Source: Megalonaias nervosa
Taxonomy: Eukaryota > Mollusca > Bivalvia > Unionida > Unionidae
Assembly (NCBI GenBank): GCA_016617855.1
Contig: JAECUM010005008.1
Location: 62,001-126,000, forward strand
Reading direction: 5' to 3'
Length of the DNA: 64,000 bases
Shown here: piece by piece, positions 55,114-64,000 of the stretch
Numbering within the stretch: position 1 is the first letter of the stretch
Layout: each line of letters starts with the position of its first letter
Made by a program: the position numbers and the translations under genes
The notes under the pieces: generated by a model
Database searches by the model: none
What the model was told of the DNA's origin: nothing
The model's input: only the letters and a program-made list of their open reading frames with translations

Positions 55114-56922
55114 ATGGCTACCCCTGCTGTTTCTGCTACCTCTTCCACCACTTTCAAAGTCATCGACGAAAAGTTGGGAGGCCTTGCATCTTCGCCATCC
55201 CTTTAACATGTTAATTGCTGGACCCAGCGTGTCACGTTTGCTAAGCTGAGCTATAAAGTGATGAATAAGCTATAATATTACTGCGGCGTTGTGTTTGATG
55301 TCTAAAGATGGCCCCGGGCTAGTGTTAATCTCTTACGCAAGGTTACATGATCGGCCATAGACCCGGAATCTTAAATCGGCAACGGAGATAGATCGCACCA
55401 TTTATCAAAGGTTTGAAGTTATCACACCTACGTGTTAAGAGGTTAGTTTGGGATCAAAGGGAAGCCGCGGGCTGAACGAGCCGTGTTCTCATCCGTCCCC
55501 ACGTTGACAGACAGCGAGAGGGACATTGTCCGCTACGTTTGATTGGATCGGTTCACAGCGATATCCAATCGGAACTGAGATAGAGGGTGTGATTACAATG
55601 CAGGCCGAATTATAACTTTCACAACTCTAAGAAAAAATTTAGTATTCGCCTAGGAAGATTTCTGAGCAATAGGGTTACTCCGAGATGAGCCAGTCGTAAT
55701 TTGGCGGTAAAACTTAGAGGTAGATTCTAAGGAAAGACAAAGCTTCGAAAAGGAAGCTTCTTAGGGGACAGAGAATTTCCGGTACAATTGAGTCGCGAGT
55801 CTCCAAGAGGTGGAGACGGAATTGAGACTAGCGAACAGTCGAAGTCGACAGAAGTCTAGTCGGTGGAGAGAAGGTGGAGGAGGAGGAAAAGGAGTCTGGA
55901 TGAGAAAGTGGAGGAGGAGGAGTAGGAGTATAGAGAAGTCGAGGAGAAGGAGAAGGAATTTGAAGAAAGTCGGGTAGGAAAAGGAATTAGGAGAAACAGC
56001 AGAGAGAAGAATACCACAGATGAGTACAATACAAGAACAGGTGGAAATCGATCTCACACTGCTAATGAAGTGATGCAATAGGCTATTAAAGGGTCGAGCG
56101 AAAGGAGTGTAATTGGAAATTAGAATCATTTGATTATTGAATTGTTATTTAATTGTTATTCATTCAATTTCAACCGTTTTGTATATTTAACCATCTAACC
56201 ATTGGCATTACATCTTTATTTCACTAATTTAACTTCCAACCAAAATCGAGCATGGGTGGGACTTCTATAACAGTTTAAATAAAATATTGGGAGCACCCTA
56301 CCCCAACCATAACAACCATCACACAGCGGTTCAGGCAAAACCGAATTTGTCAAACGTGTAATCGAATATAAAAATCATTTGATCAATCGTCCACCTCAAC
56401 GTATCGTGTGGCGTTACAAAGAGTGGCAGTCGGTGTACAGCCTTCTGCGAGAAAGTCAAGGCGATTCCATGGTGTATGTGGAAGGCATTCCTGGCGAAGA
56501 CGACGGGATCATGTCTCACCCCAGTCAAACTCATCTGGTCATCTTCGACGACATGTTAGGAGAAGACGAAGAAGAAATTAAACTGTGGTTCACGCGCAAA
56601 GGGCATCATCGTAATGCCAGTGTCATTTACATCACCCAAAATTTGTTTCAACAAATTAAAGCCCATCGCACCATCAGTATCAATGCTCATTCGTGGTCTT
56701 GTTTAAAAATCCTACAGATAAATCGCAAGTGCAAGTGTTAGCCAAACATTTGGAACACCTTGGCTGAAACATGCGTACGACGATGCCGCTTAAACCCCTC
56801 ACACATATTTACTCGTAGATTTAAAACCCACGACCCCCGCTAATTTGCGACTTCGTACCCATCTGTTTCACCACTGGTGCAAAGACGGAGGGTCTGTCGT
56901 ATACACGTCCCCGTCAAATTAA
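55114..56922 (+). pseudogene. FtsK/HerA packaging ATPase of Polinton type, split by a solo LTR
   Basis: ATG 55114 is 50 bp after a GTATAAAAAC promoter box. The frame, after one indel near 55180, runs to RHPFNMLIAGPS at 55229, is interrupted by the LTR, and resumes at 56324 with SGSGKTEFVKRVIEY, so the insertion lies inside the Walker A loop. Downstream: IVWRYKEWQSVY, Walker B HLVIFDDML (about 56540), FTRKGHHRNASVIYITQNLF, then, with further stops, LLVDLKPTTPANLRLRTHLF up to TAA 56920-56922. Function: DNA packaging. Confidence 0.85.
55230..56323 (+). repeat. Solo LTR (1094 bp) inserted in the packaging ATPase gene
   Basis: Starts TGTCACG and ends CATCACA (TG...CA), exactly flanked by a 5-bp duplication CAGCG (55225-55229 and 56324-56328). 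Removing one copy of the duplication and the insert restores the uninterrupted ATPase text at this point. AATAAA lies near 56277. It contains no coding domain and is not the Gmr1-like LTR family. Confidence 0.9.
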
Positions 56923-56973
56923 AATATCTATAAAAACCTCGGACACTTTTGGTCTGTCTCATATATCGTCAAG

Positions 56974-57462
56974 ATGACGTTCCTTCAGTCTCATCTTCCG
57001 TTCAAATTGATTAGTGCCTTGAATGGCATCATTCGCGAAAATATCCACACATATGTGCTCGTGTCTTAGAAGCCAGTCTCAAAGAAGTCTTACGATGGTT
57101 TACGGTGGCAGAACGTCAATTACTGCAAGGCATCATTCACATTCCACATCAAACCAAACGCTTTTTTGAGAGAAACAAAGTTGCCTTGACGCAACTGGCA
57201 GATCTCCGCATCGCCACTCAAGCCAAAAAGCAACTCATTTTGAAACCAGGAGGTAGCGGTTCTCTACGGGGTGTCATCATTCGCTCCCTCTTAAAATGGG
57301 ATCCCAATCCCCCAAAAGTCATCCCCAAGAAAAAAGCCACTACTCGACCCAAACGTACCCAGAAGAAAAAGAGCAGTGGTGTCAAGACCAGATCACCGCC
57401 CCAAAAAATGAAAAGACCCAAGAAAAGTCCCACGAAAAGACCCCCAGAAATCAGCTTCTAAC
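56974..57462 (+). pseudogene. Basic virion-associated protein, decayed
   Basis: ATG 56974 (TFLQSHLPFKLISALNGI) follows a TATAAAAAC box by about 46 bp. After a frameshift/stop near 57065 the frame 57105-57461 continues: a helical region (EVLRWFTVAERQLLQGIIH) and a Lys/Arg-rich tail (PKKKATTRPKRTQKKK). Composition suggests a DNA-condensing or capsid-internal protein. Not assigned to a family. Confidence 0.5.
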
Positions 57463-57539
57463 AGCAAGAGAGATACTTTGGCCAGGACGCAATCTTACAT
57501 CCCCAAACCACGACCTGCAGCGACGGTGACTGCGTCTTC

Positions 57540-58276
57540 AGTACCCTCAGGTTCCTCCACTTCTCTGTAGCTGGTGATGTCAGCCAAACCCAATTTGACA
57601 CGCGTCTTTCCTAATTTGATGAAAAAATGGAAACCCGTGTCTCCAGGAACTTATCCTCCAGTATTGACACCCTACACCATTTAGCTGCTGCGGCAACTGT
57701 TAACAAGGTACCCTCCACCAAAATCAAAGTCCAAGAGAGATCGGGTATGTTACAGAGTTTACTGGATTTATCCAAGAACTGACCCGATTTAGTCTATTTC
57801 GAACCCTTCAACGCCGAGTGATGCCTGCCATGAAAATGATACGACGGACCGACGATCATTGGCGACACATTCCACTATGAAAAAGACCTGGGGAAAACGA
57901 TGGGTATCAGTGTTTTTGTGCTCCGGAACAAGCAAAGATGTCACTCGAAAGAAGTGCACACCACCACTATCGTCGTTCTCCTGCCCATAAAGCAAAAGGA
58001 AAAAGAAAAGGATAGTCTCGTCGTTTGAACCCGCATCCGAAAAAAACGCTTAGCCAAGCATCTACGTCTACCCAGAAAAGACCTCATCGTCCAAAGAAAA
58101 AGAGGAGCAGCCAAAGGGGAGGATTTAGCGCTCCCATGGTATTGCATACGTTCAAAGAGTTTGGTTTTCCAAACCTAATCCAAAAATACGCCAAAAAAAT
58201 TAAGATAAATGGACGCGTGTCGAGCGATGTATTTCAATGTAATTTTGCTCCTAAACTAAAAAAGATGTCCCCCTAA
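57540..58276 (+). pseudogene. Arg/Lys-rich core-like protein, decayed
   Basis: Readable pieces: SAKPNLTRVF (about 57580), then RRTDDHWRHIPL (about 57845-57880), HHHYRRSPAHKAKGKRKG (about 57960-58012), then KKTLSQASTSTQKRPHRPKK and FKEFGFPNLIQKYAKKIKIN up to the stop at 58276. Strongly basic, like adenovirus core proteins. Several stops; boundaries uncertain. Confidence 0.4.
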
Positions 58277-58740
58277 AGAGAGTCTTGCCAGAAAAGAAAA
58301 GGAAAGGAAAGAACTGCTTTCTCGTTTAGCCAAACATTGGGACGTTTTGTCCGTTCTGTCCAAAGCCCCTCTACCCATGCGAAAACAACTCATTCAAACC
58401 GCCTCCAAAGACGTCATCGATACAGTGTGCGAATCTTTTCTGAATGTCTAGAAAGGAACGATACCTTTGTCTAAACACCAGAAAGAACGCTTCGCCAAAC
58501 ATCGACACGTTCTTTGCCAAATGGTTCAAAAGAAAATACATATCCGTCAAAAGAAAAAGATGTTGGTGCAACGCTGAGGATGTTTACCCCTGATTGGACC
58601 CATTGTCAAAGGAATAGCGAAAGCAAAGCTGGGAGGACTCCTGGGAGGTGTTTACCCATGTGTCCAAGATAAAAAGGGCCAAGAAGATACAAGGGACCTT
58701 TGGGGTGAAAAGATCTCAGACGTGACCTTTGGAATCTGAT
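58262..58740 (+). pseudogene. pX-like virion protein with Gly-rich membrane segment, decayed
   Basis: From about 58262 the plus frame reads ELLSRLAKHWDVLSVLSKAP, then DVIDTVCESFLNV-stop-KGTIPLSKHQ, VQKKIHIRQKKKMLVQR, and a hydrophobic Gly-rich end (IGPIVKGIAKAKLGGLLGGV, about 58604-58650). This repeats a pattern I know from small proteins adjacent to Polinton capsid genes. Two or more in-frame stops. Confidence 0.55.
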
Positions 58741-59395
58741 GGAAGGACGAAAACTGACATTAGTACCTTACAAAGGATGGATGGAATTCTATCGTTGGCA
58801 AGAACAACGCACCCCACATTTACCTGCCAATCCTCATCTGACCGAGATATCCCAGTTACACCACGAATTGCAATCGTTGATGGATGGCAACGATTTGTCA
58901 GAAAAGGAAAAACTGCAACGGTACGGTCAAGTGTTCAGCGACTTCAACTCTTTCACCAGAAAGCTTTTAGACGAAACAGCTCGACCGACTCTGAAAGGTT
59001 TTAAGACCCTGATGAATAGTCCATCACCACCACTACCCCCAGTAACCAAGACAGATGCAACCACACGTACGAGAAGTCTTTCAAACACCGTCAACGGCTC
59101 CCGTCCCTAGTAAGATTGCAGTGTCCTTGTTGACCCCTTCCCCCACACCTCAACGAGAAGAACACAAAGCTTAGGTTAAAAGATGATGTCCACTCCTCCT
59201 TCGACAGAAGTGACAAGAAAGAAGGGAAACCAGAAGTGAAAAAAGAAAGCAAGACAAAAGCCATCCCATTACGGCCACCACCACCACTACCTTCGACTTC
59301 TACTCCCGTGGCACGTCGGACACGTGAAGCCGTCTCCAAACCACCACCACCTCACCCCAGCCAAAGTAGCATCAATGAACAGTAGGTGACATATT
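58739..59395 (+). pseudogene. Scaffold-like virion protein with Pro/Ser/Thr-rich tail
   Basis: Open 123 codons from 58739: MEFYRWQEQRTPHLPANPHL, then a helical stretch (EISQLHHELQSLMDGNDLSE, KEKLQRYGQVFSDFNSFTRK), then low-complexity Pro/Thr/Ser. A stop at 59108 is followed by further low-complexity coding-like sequence to about 59380. The start motif and order (just before integrase) match an unnamed structural gene of other Polintons. Confidence 0.5.
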
Positions 59396-59413
59396 ATTTT
59401 TAAAAAATTCCTG

Positions 59414-60510
59414 ATGGAGAATTTGTTAGCCAGCATTTACTACGATCCATCCCATCCTGCGGGACAAGGAGGAGTTCAGAAATTGTATCGTGCTGCCAAA
59501 ACCCGAGTCAAAAGTGTCCGTTTACCTCAAGTGCAACGATGATTACAAGAACAAGCCAAGTACACCTTACATAAACCCATTCGACGAAACTTTTCCAGAA
59601 ATCGTACCCGAGTGGAGAGCATCGATCATCAATTGCAAGCCGATTTAGCCGATCTCTCTCATTTGGCCACCTGCAGTTGTGGCTACAAATATTTGTTTTG
59701 TGTCATTGACGTCTTTTCCAAATTTTTCTGGGTCGTCCCATTGACTTTCAAATCGAGCATTGAGTTAGTGCGAGCCCTAAAACTGGTGTTGAAACAAAGT
59801 GGTCGTCACCCTCTTCGATAGCAAACCGACAAAGGCACCAAATTTCTGAAGCAAGCTTTCTTTTAAAAAGAATTAAAGAAACGTGACATTCATTTTTTTC
59901 ACCACCGAGAATCCAGAAACCAAAATCAGCATCGTGGAACGTTTACAACGTACCTTGAAAGAACGCATGTGGAAATATTTTGCGCATCAACACACTCTCA
60001 AATACAACGTCGTCTTACCGCACCGGGTCAAAGCATACAACCAATCTCACCATCGGAGCATCGAATGTGCCTCCCCCCCCCCAAGAAGTTACTCCCGACA
60101 ACGAAGTGACCATCTATGAGCGCCTGTCTGGTAGGCCATCGACTGTGGTTGTCCCCAAGAAAGGTGGAGTGTTGACGACGAGAGGTTGGGTGCGCATTGG
60201 CGAAACCAAACGCACTTTCGAGAAAGGTTACTTACCCAACTGGACCACCGAATTGTTTCGTGTCACTTGACGAGTGTGTGTCCCTCATCCTACTGTCTAT
60301 AAATTGGAAGACATGAACGGGAAGGTGTAAAAAGGAACTTTTTACTGGCCCGAGTTACAACGTGTGACCAAAAAAGAAAACGAAGTGTACGACATCGAAA
60401 GCATTCTCGATCAAAGAACCTGAAAAGTGGGAAAACGTCATGTCAAAGAAGTAAAAATACATTGGAAAGGATATCCACCGAGTTTTTACTCTTGGATCAA
60501 CGCTTCGTAA
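59414..60510 (+). pseudogene. Polinton integrase with C-terminal chromodomain
   Basis: ATG 59414 (ENLLASIYYDPSHPAGQGGV). DDE core: Asp in HQLQADLADLSHLA and CVIDVFSKFFWVV (about 59640-59735), Asp in QTDKGTKFLKQAFF (about 59824), Glu in SIVERLQRTLKERMWKYF (about 59931). Then an SH3-like region (PNWTTELFRV) and a chromodomain (EVYDIESILDQRT, then HVKEVKIHWKGYPPSFYSWI) ending at TAA 60508-60510. At least six stops and several indels. The chromodomain would target chromatin. Confidence 0.85.
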
Positions 60511-60621
60511 GTTATCGACTATAAAAAGAAATGACCATCAGGCCCTTCAACACAGCCTCAACCACCAAAGTAACCACTCCTTCACCTTAGTTCTTCTCTG
60601 CAAGATCTACAAAAGCAACCC

Positions 60622-60966
60622 TTGTGGGTGTGGTGTGGAGAACGTGTACCTAAAACGCTAATCGTCTTTTTCTTCCAAATCTTTGTAGTTTATTGTGTCA
60701 TCGGTGCTGCCATTGCCAGTATGAGTTTGCAACAAGGAGACAAACAATTGTGGACCATTTTACTGAGCAGTCGCATCGGTTACCTTCTCCACAATCATTC
60801 CCTGAAATACTCTAACGGTAACAACGGGAGTCTTGCGTCCAACGTCAGTCACCCTTCCAACAGTCGCCACCAAAACAACAATAATCCTCTTTTAGACACT
60901 CATCTGACCTCCAGTAACCTCTCGGACAGCAGAAGTCTGGAATTATGGATAAGCAATTTTACTTAA
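60622..60966 (+). CDS. Small membrane protein, hypothetical
   Basis: Open 114-codon frame with one strong transmembrane segment (LIVFFFQIFVVYCVIGAAIA, about residues 13-32) and a Ser/Asn-rich hydrophilic tail. It overlaps the start of the penton gene by 22 bp in another frame. No family recognised; the first codons are uncertain because the same frame is open slightly upstream. Confidence 0.4.
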   Translation: MWVWCGERVPKTLIVFFFQIFVVYCVIGAAIASMSLQQGDKQLWTILLSSRIGYLLHNHSLKYSNGNNGSLASNVSHPSNSRHQNNNNPLLDTHLTSSNLSDSRSLELWISNFT

Positions 60967-61863
60967 CTTTACCCAGTGACACTTCCATGGATGTGTTTCT
61001 CCCAACGCTTTATGCTGTTTCAGCCAAATTACCCCAGGCCGTCCAATTGAATCACGAAGCCTATTGGGAAGCGACTTTGGTCGAAATGATTCACCCTACA
61101 CAAATCAAAAACATCACTGAAAATCAAAACACTTTAGAGGTCGAAGTTCTGAACGACCAAGTGCAACAATACTTGAATGACAACGAAACTGTAGACGCCT
61201 ATATGAAACGAGCAGTGTCCACCGATACTCCACGGTACATCTATATGCTGAAAATTTTTCTGCAGGCTATTATTTTAGTGGTCAACATCTGGTGGACACG
61301 ATTGCTACCAAATTCAATGTGCTGTTTGGCAAAGCCTTGGTCAGAACGAACCGAAGTGTCACCATCGAGCACCATAAAGTGGCTCGTCGCCTACTGATGA
61401 AATTTTCGGATGCCAAAACGTTGTTAATTACATTTTGTCCTGAATTGTTTGACATTTTGAATGGAGACCTCAAGATCGTCAAGGGTTCACTCATACCACC
61501 CATCACCAACAACTTGAATTTTGCGAAGTGTTTTCGTTACTCTATAGAACTGAACCAAAGATTAAATTTGATCTTTGTGTACTCTGATGTGGTAGAGTAC
61601 AACGTGGTGGGATATACATCCGCGCCGTTATTGCGAGTCATTCATTCAAAGCGGACTCTGCCGCGACCAATGACGAGGAAGGTGGAAACAGCTATCACGT
61701 TCACGGCGAATTTGTACATCCTCAATATTTGCCCGTCAGTAAGTCGTATTTCGACAGTGTCAACATTGGTATAAAAAGAGATCAGGGACCAAATATTCCA
61801 TTCTCCAAAGGGAAGGTCACAGTGAAACTCCATTTTCGAAAACGATTCTCTAACGACTTGTAA
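60945..61863 (+). pseudogene. Penton-like minor capsid protein (single jelly roll), Polinton type
   Basis: Frame from ATG 60945: QFYLTLPSDTSMDVFLPT (family start), WEATLVEMIHPTQ, shift near 61260, IATKFNVLFGKA, then LIFVYSDVVEYNVVGYTSAP (about 61569-61630). A further shift follows, with VHPQYLPVSKSYFDSVNIGI and GKVTVKLHFRKRFS to TAA about 61863. The order and these motifs are those of the vertex protein of classical Polintons. At least three frameshifts. Confidence 0.75.
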
Positions 61864-61867
61864 GTCA

Positions 61868-62316
61868 TGTATCCTGTGTACCGAGGAGTCCTAGACAGCG
61901 AGGACATGGTTTAGGAGATATGCTGAAATCGGCGTTTTGTTCGGTGGCCCCCATTTTGAAACAAATGGTGACACAAGGTCTGCACGCCTTGAAAGATACC
62001 GCTTTGACGCAAGGCAAAGAATTTCTTCAAAATGTCATCATCGACAAACAAAATCCCAAAGAAACCTTCTTGAGTGCAGGCAGAAATGTCTTTCTTCAAA
62101 CTGCCAAAGACACTTTGGGCCGACGAGAAACTCCTATAAATGCCCTGGACGCTGCCCAGTCAGGCATTCCTGCTTCCCTGACGCCACAGTAAGGACAAAG
62201 TAGAAAGAGACGACGAAGACACCCCTCCAGAGGGCTTCACACACACACAGAGCTAGAGAAGAAGAACCGTCCAAGAATTAGACGTTTTTTATTATCAAAT
62301 AACAGAGAGAAAAAAT
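61868..62316 (+). pseudogene. pVI/pX-like minor virion protein
   Basis: ATG 61868 (YPVYRGVLDSEDMV, then stop), with the following frame MLKSAFCSVAPILKQMVTQG and KFL-type helices (TALTQGKEFLQNVIID) to about 62192 and a basic tail (GQSRKRRRRHPSR). The YPVYRG start and position immediately before the capsid gene are typical of the Polinton pVI-like gene. Confidence 0.6.
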
Positions 62317-62317
62317 A

Positions 62318-63620
62318 ATGCACCGAGAGTTTTGCGAATGTTCCAAGTCAGAACTGGATCTGTTTGCCATGCCACCCACTATGATGACGATGCAAGAATC
62401 CCAATGGGTAGAATTTCATCTCATCTCCTCTTTGACGACCTCAGCCCCCGTCGAATATTTTAAATCAGAGGACAGCCCGAAGATTACAACGATCTGAATA
62501 GCAGTTACTTGTACCTGAAAGTCAAAGTGATCAAAACGGAAGACGCCGATCCGGGAGCCGATGCTAGAGTAGCTCCCATCAACAATTTCATGTATTCCTT
62601 GTTCAGCGAAGTGGATTTATACTTGAATAGCAAACTTGTCATCAGCAGCATGGATACTTACCCTTATCAAGCGTACCTGGAAAATCCCTTGACGTACGGA
62701 AAAGATGCGAGAAACACTCATCTGGATGCTTGCATCGTATGGAAACCTGAGATAGCGGGCAAATACAAGTTTAAGGACACAGCCTTGACAGCAGCTGACG
62801 ATCCTCACAATATGGGTTTTAACGACCGTCGAAAGAAAATCCTACAAGGACGCAGTTTTGAACTGATGGAACGTTTGCAGTCGGACATGTGATTGCAAGA
62901 AAAGTATTTGCTGAATGGAGTGGATATCCGCCTGAGACTGAATCTCAGCAGTACCGTTTCCCATTTGATCGCCCATGCCAACGAGTATAAACCCAGACTC
63001 TACGTGCGACGCGTGGAAGTGTTAGCTAAAGTGGGAAACGATATCAGCCACACTTTGAGCATAACGACCGCTAAGAATCCGATACGATGCGTAGAAGTGA
63101 AAACCTTCACCATTACCGCTGACTCCGATCCAAGATCGAAGATCATCTGTTCCATGAACAGTTACCCAAACGTTTAATCGCTGGTATCGTCAGCAACAAA
63201 GCTCTCAACGGAGCCGTCACTGCCAATCCTTTCCAGTTTAAGCACTACAGAGAGCCCAAGATCGAAGTCAGTCGCGATGTCAGAACCTTCTGTACCAGAC
63301 CCTTCGAACCTAAGTTTACCAAGAAGAATTACTTGAGATCGTACTTGTCTCTGTACAAAGCCACTGGACAGTTAGGGACCAAAACCAGCCACGGCATTTC
63401 GTACGTCGATTATGCAGGAGGAAACGCTTTGTGGGTCTTTGATTTCACTCCAGACCAAGGCAGTGACGAGGGACATTTCCACCCTATAAAATCCGGTCAA
63501 CTGCGTGTGGAACATCAGTTTGCACAAGCTCTAACCTAGACGGTGAACATCATCTTGTAGGCCGAATTCGACAATACCCTAGAAATCAACAGTTTGAGTG
63601 AAGTGGTTCTAGATTATTAG
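62318..63620 (+). pseudogene. Major capsid protein, double jelly-roll, Polinton type
   Basis: ATG 62318: CSKSELDLFAMPPTMMTMQE, then VAPINNFMYSLFSEVDLYLN (about 62570-62630) and TYPYQAYLENPLTYGKDA. A TGA (62890-62892) interrupts before LQEKYLLNGVDIRLRLNLSS. After a shift near 63175 the text continues NPFQFKHYREPK (about 63223), YLRSYLSLYKATGQLG, DYAGGNALWVFDFTPDQG and ends TAG 63618-63620. Very close to the capsid family of classical animal Polintons and unlike the element B capsid. Frameshifts near 62465 and 63175 and several stops. Confidence 0.85.
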
Positions 63621-63625
63621 AAGTT

Positions 63626-64000
63626 ATGGAAGACTCTTATCCCTCTTTGAATGGTGGAGAATCTTTGGAAATGGAATGATAGGATATCGTGGACGCAGAA
63701 CCACCCACTATAAAAGACAAAGGCCTAGAGGTGATGATAATGTCCAGATGGCCAGAACAAGAACAACATTTAGTCTCCTGTTTTGCCAAACACCTGGCAG
63801 AAAAAATTACAGGGTTGACCAAGAAAGATTGCTATGAATGTCAAAACGATCATCCCAGTCAAATTCAACACGATAAATGTCTGATGATGAGTCAAGAAGA
63901 AAAATTGGACGGGCATCTGGATGACGTTTGGGGTCTCATCTAGGAAGAAGCAGTGTTGCATCAGTGGTATAAAGACTTGCGAGATCGTTCCTTCCCCCCA
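63626..64000 (+). pseudogene. Small Cys/His protein downstream of capsid, truncated by window end
   Basis: ATG 63626 (EDSYPSLNGGESLEMEW, then two stops), with the same frame readable as ITGLTKKDCYECQNDHPSQI and DKCLMMSQEEKLDGHL to a TAG at about 63943 and beyond. The C-x2-C-x4-H/H-x-C pattern suggests zinc binding. I know similar unnamed genes after Polinton capsid genes. Confidence 0.5.

Larger units (their letters stand above)
46666..64000 (+). mobile_element. Element C: decayed Polinton/Maverick, right end outside window
   Basis: Contains protein-primed PolB, packaging ATPase, chromodomain integrase, penton, pVI/pX-like and major capsid pseudogenes on the plus strand, the classical Polinton set, plus a BIR gene and an antisense zinc-knuckle gene. 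The left end is placed at about 46666 because AGTAGTGATGTTGG resembles the AGTAGTTGTATGG end of element A and is followed by subterminal repeats; the right end is not in the window, so this boundary is unproven. Dozens of stops and frameshifts show it is much older than element B. No protease gene was found in the visible part. Confidence 0.8.

Noticed and set aside
55761..56129. Minus-strand frame of 122 codons within 55.7-56.1 kb
   Set aside because: It lies in the GA-rich interior of a solo LTR and has no domain.

Overview
This window is eukaryotic genomic DNA, most likely from a marine invertebrate and plausibly a mollusc. The grounds are: simple-sequence tracts and satellites, tRNA-derived SINE-like sequence, a Gmr1-like Ty3/gypsy retrotransposon, and one spliced host exon (flavin amine oxidase / polyamine oxidase type). 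Almost all other coding capacity belongs to mobile or virus-derived DNA. The species cannot be fixed from the sequence alone.

Layout. 1-6290: decayed Gmr1-like Ty3/gypsy element (5' LTR cut by the window edge, gag, protease, integrase, then RT and RNase H, 3' LTR). A solo LTR of the same family lies at 20631-21571 and an older LTR fragment at about 10416-11095. 7540-9979: 'element A', a 2.4-kb internally deleted Polinton/Maverick-like element with long inverted ends. 10-26.28 kb: mostly non-coding host DNA with satellites and repeat debris. 26289-41897: 'element B', a nearly complete 15.6-kb Polinton-lineage integrated virus with ~260-bp terminal inverted repeats and a 5-bp target duplication. 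42074-43590: terminal exon of a host polyamine-oxidase-type gene on the minus strand. 43.8-45.5 kb: microsatellites and a 20-bp minisatellite of about 45 units. About 46666 to the window end: 'element C', a second and more decayed Polinton/Maverick of a different lineage, interrupted by a 1094-bp solo LTR and running off the right edge.

Element B carries a virion module (double-jelly-roll major capsid protein, jelly-roll penton-like protein with a large insertion, pX/pVI-like basic peptides, one of them fused to an adenain-type protease, phage-fibre-like protein, membrane protein, parvovirus-type phospholipase A2, FtsK/HerA packaging ATPase). It also carries a replication/integration module: a very large protein with polymerase-B-like motifs, an SF1 helicase and an HNH domain, a retroviral-type integrase, and a free HNH endonuclease. 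Between the modules is a 1.2-kb non-coding region with a tRNA-Ser-like sequence and a duplicated, possibly structured unit. About nine point lesions make this copy defective, but its two ends are nearly identical, so the insertion is young.

Element C has the classical Polinton set (protein-primed PolB, packaging ATPase, chromodomain integrase, penton, pVI/pX-like, major capsid), all heavily mutated, plus a BIR (inhibitor-of-apoptosis) domain gene and an antisense gene with two CCHC zinc knuckles. Its leftmost divergent gene pair, and the related element A, carry sequences that look like replication-dependent histone mRNA 3' stem-loops with U7-complementary downstream elements. With the unusual architecture of element B, this is the most interesting signal in the window.
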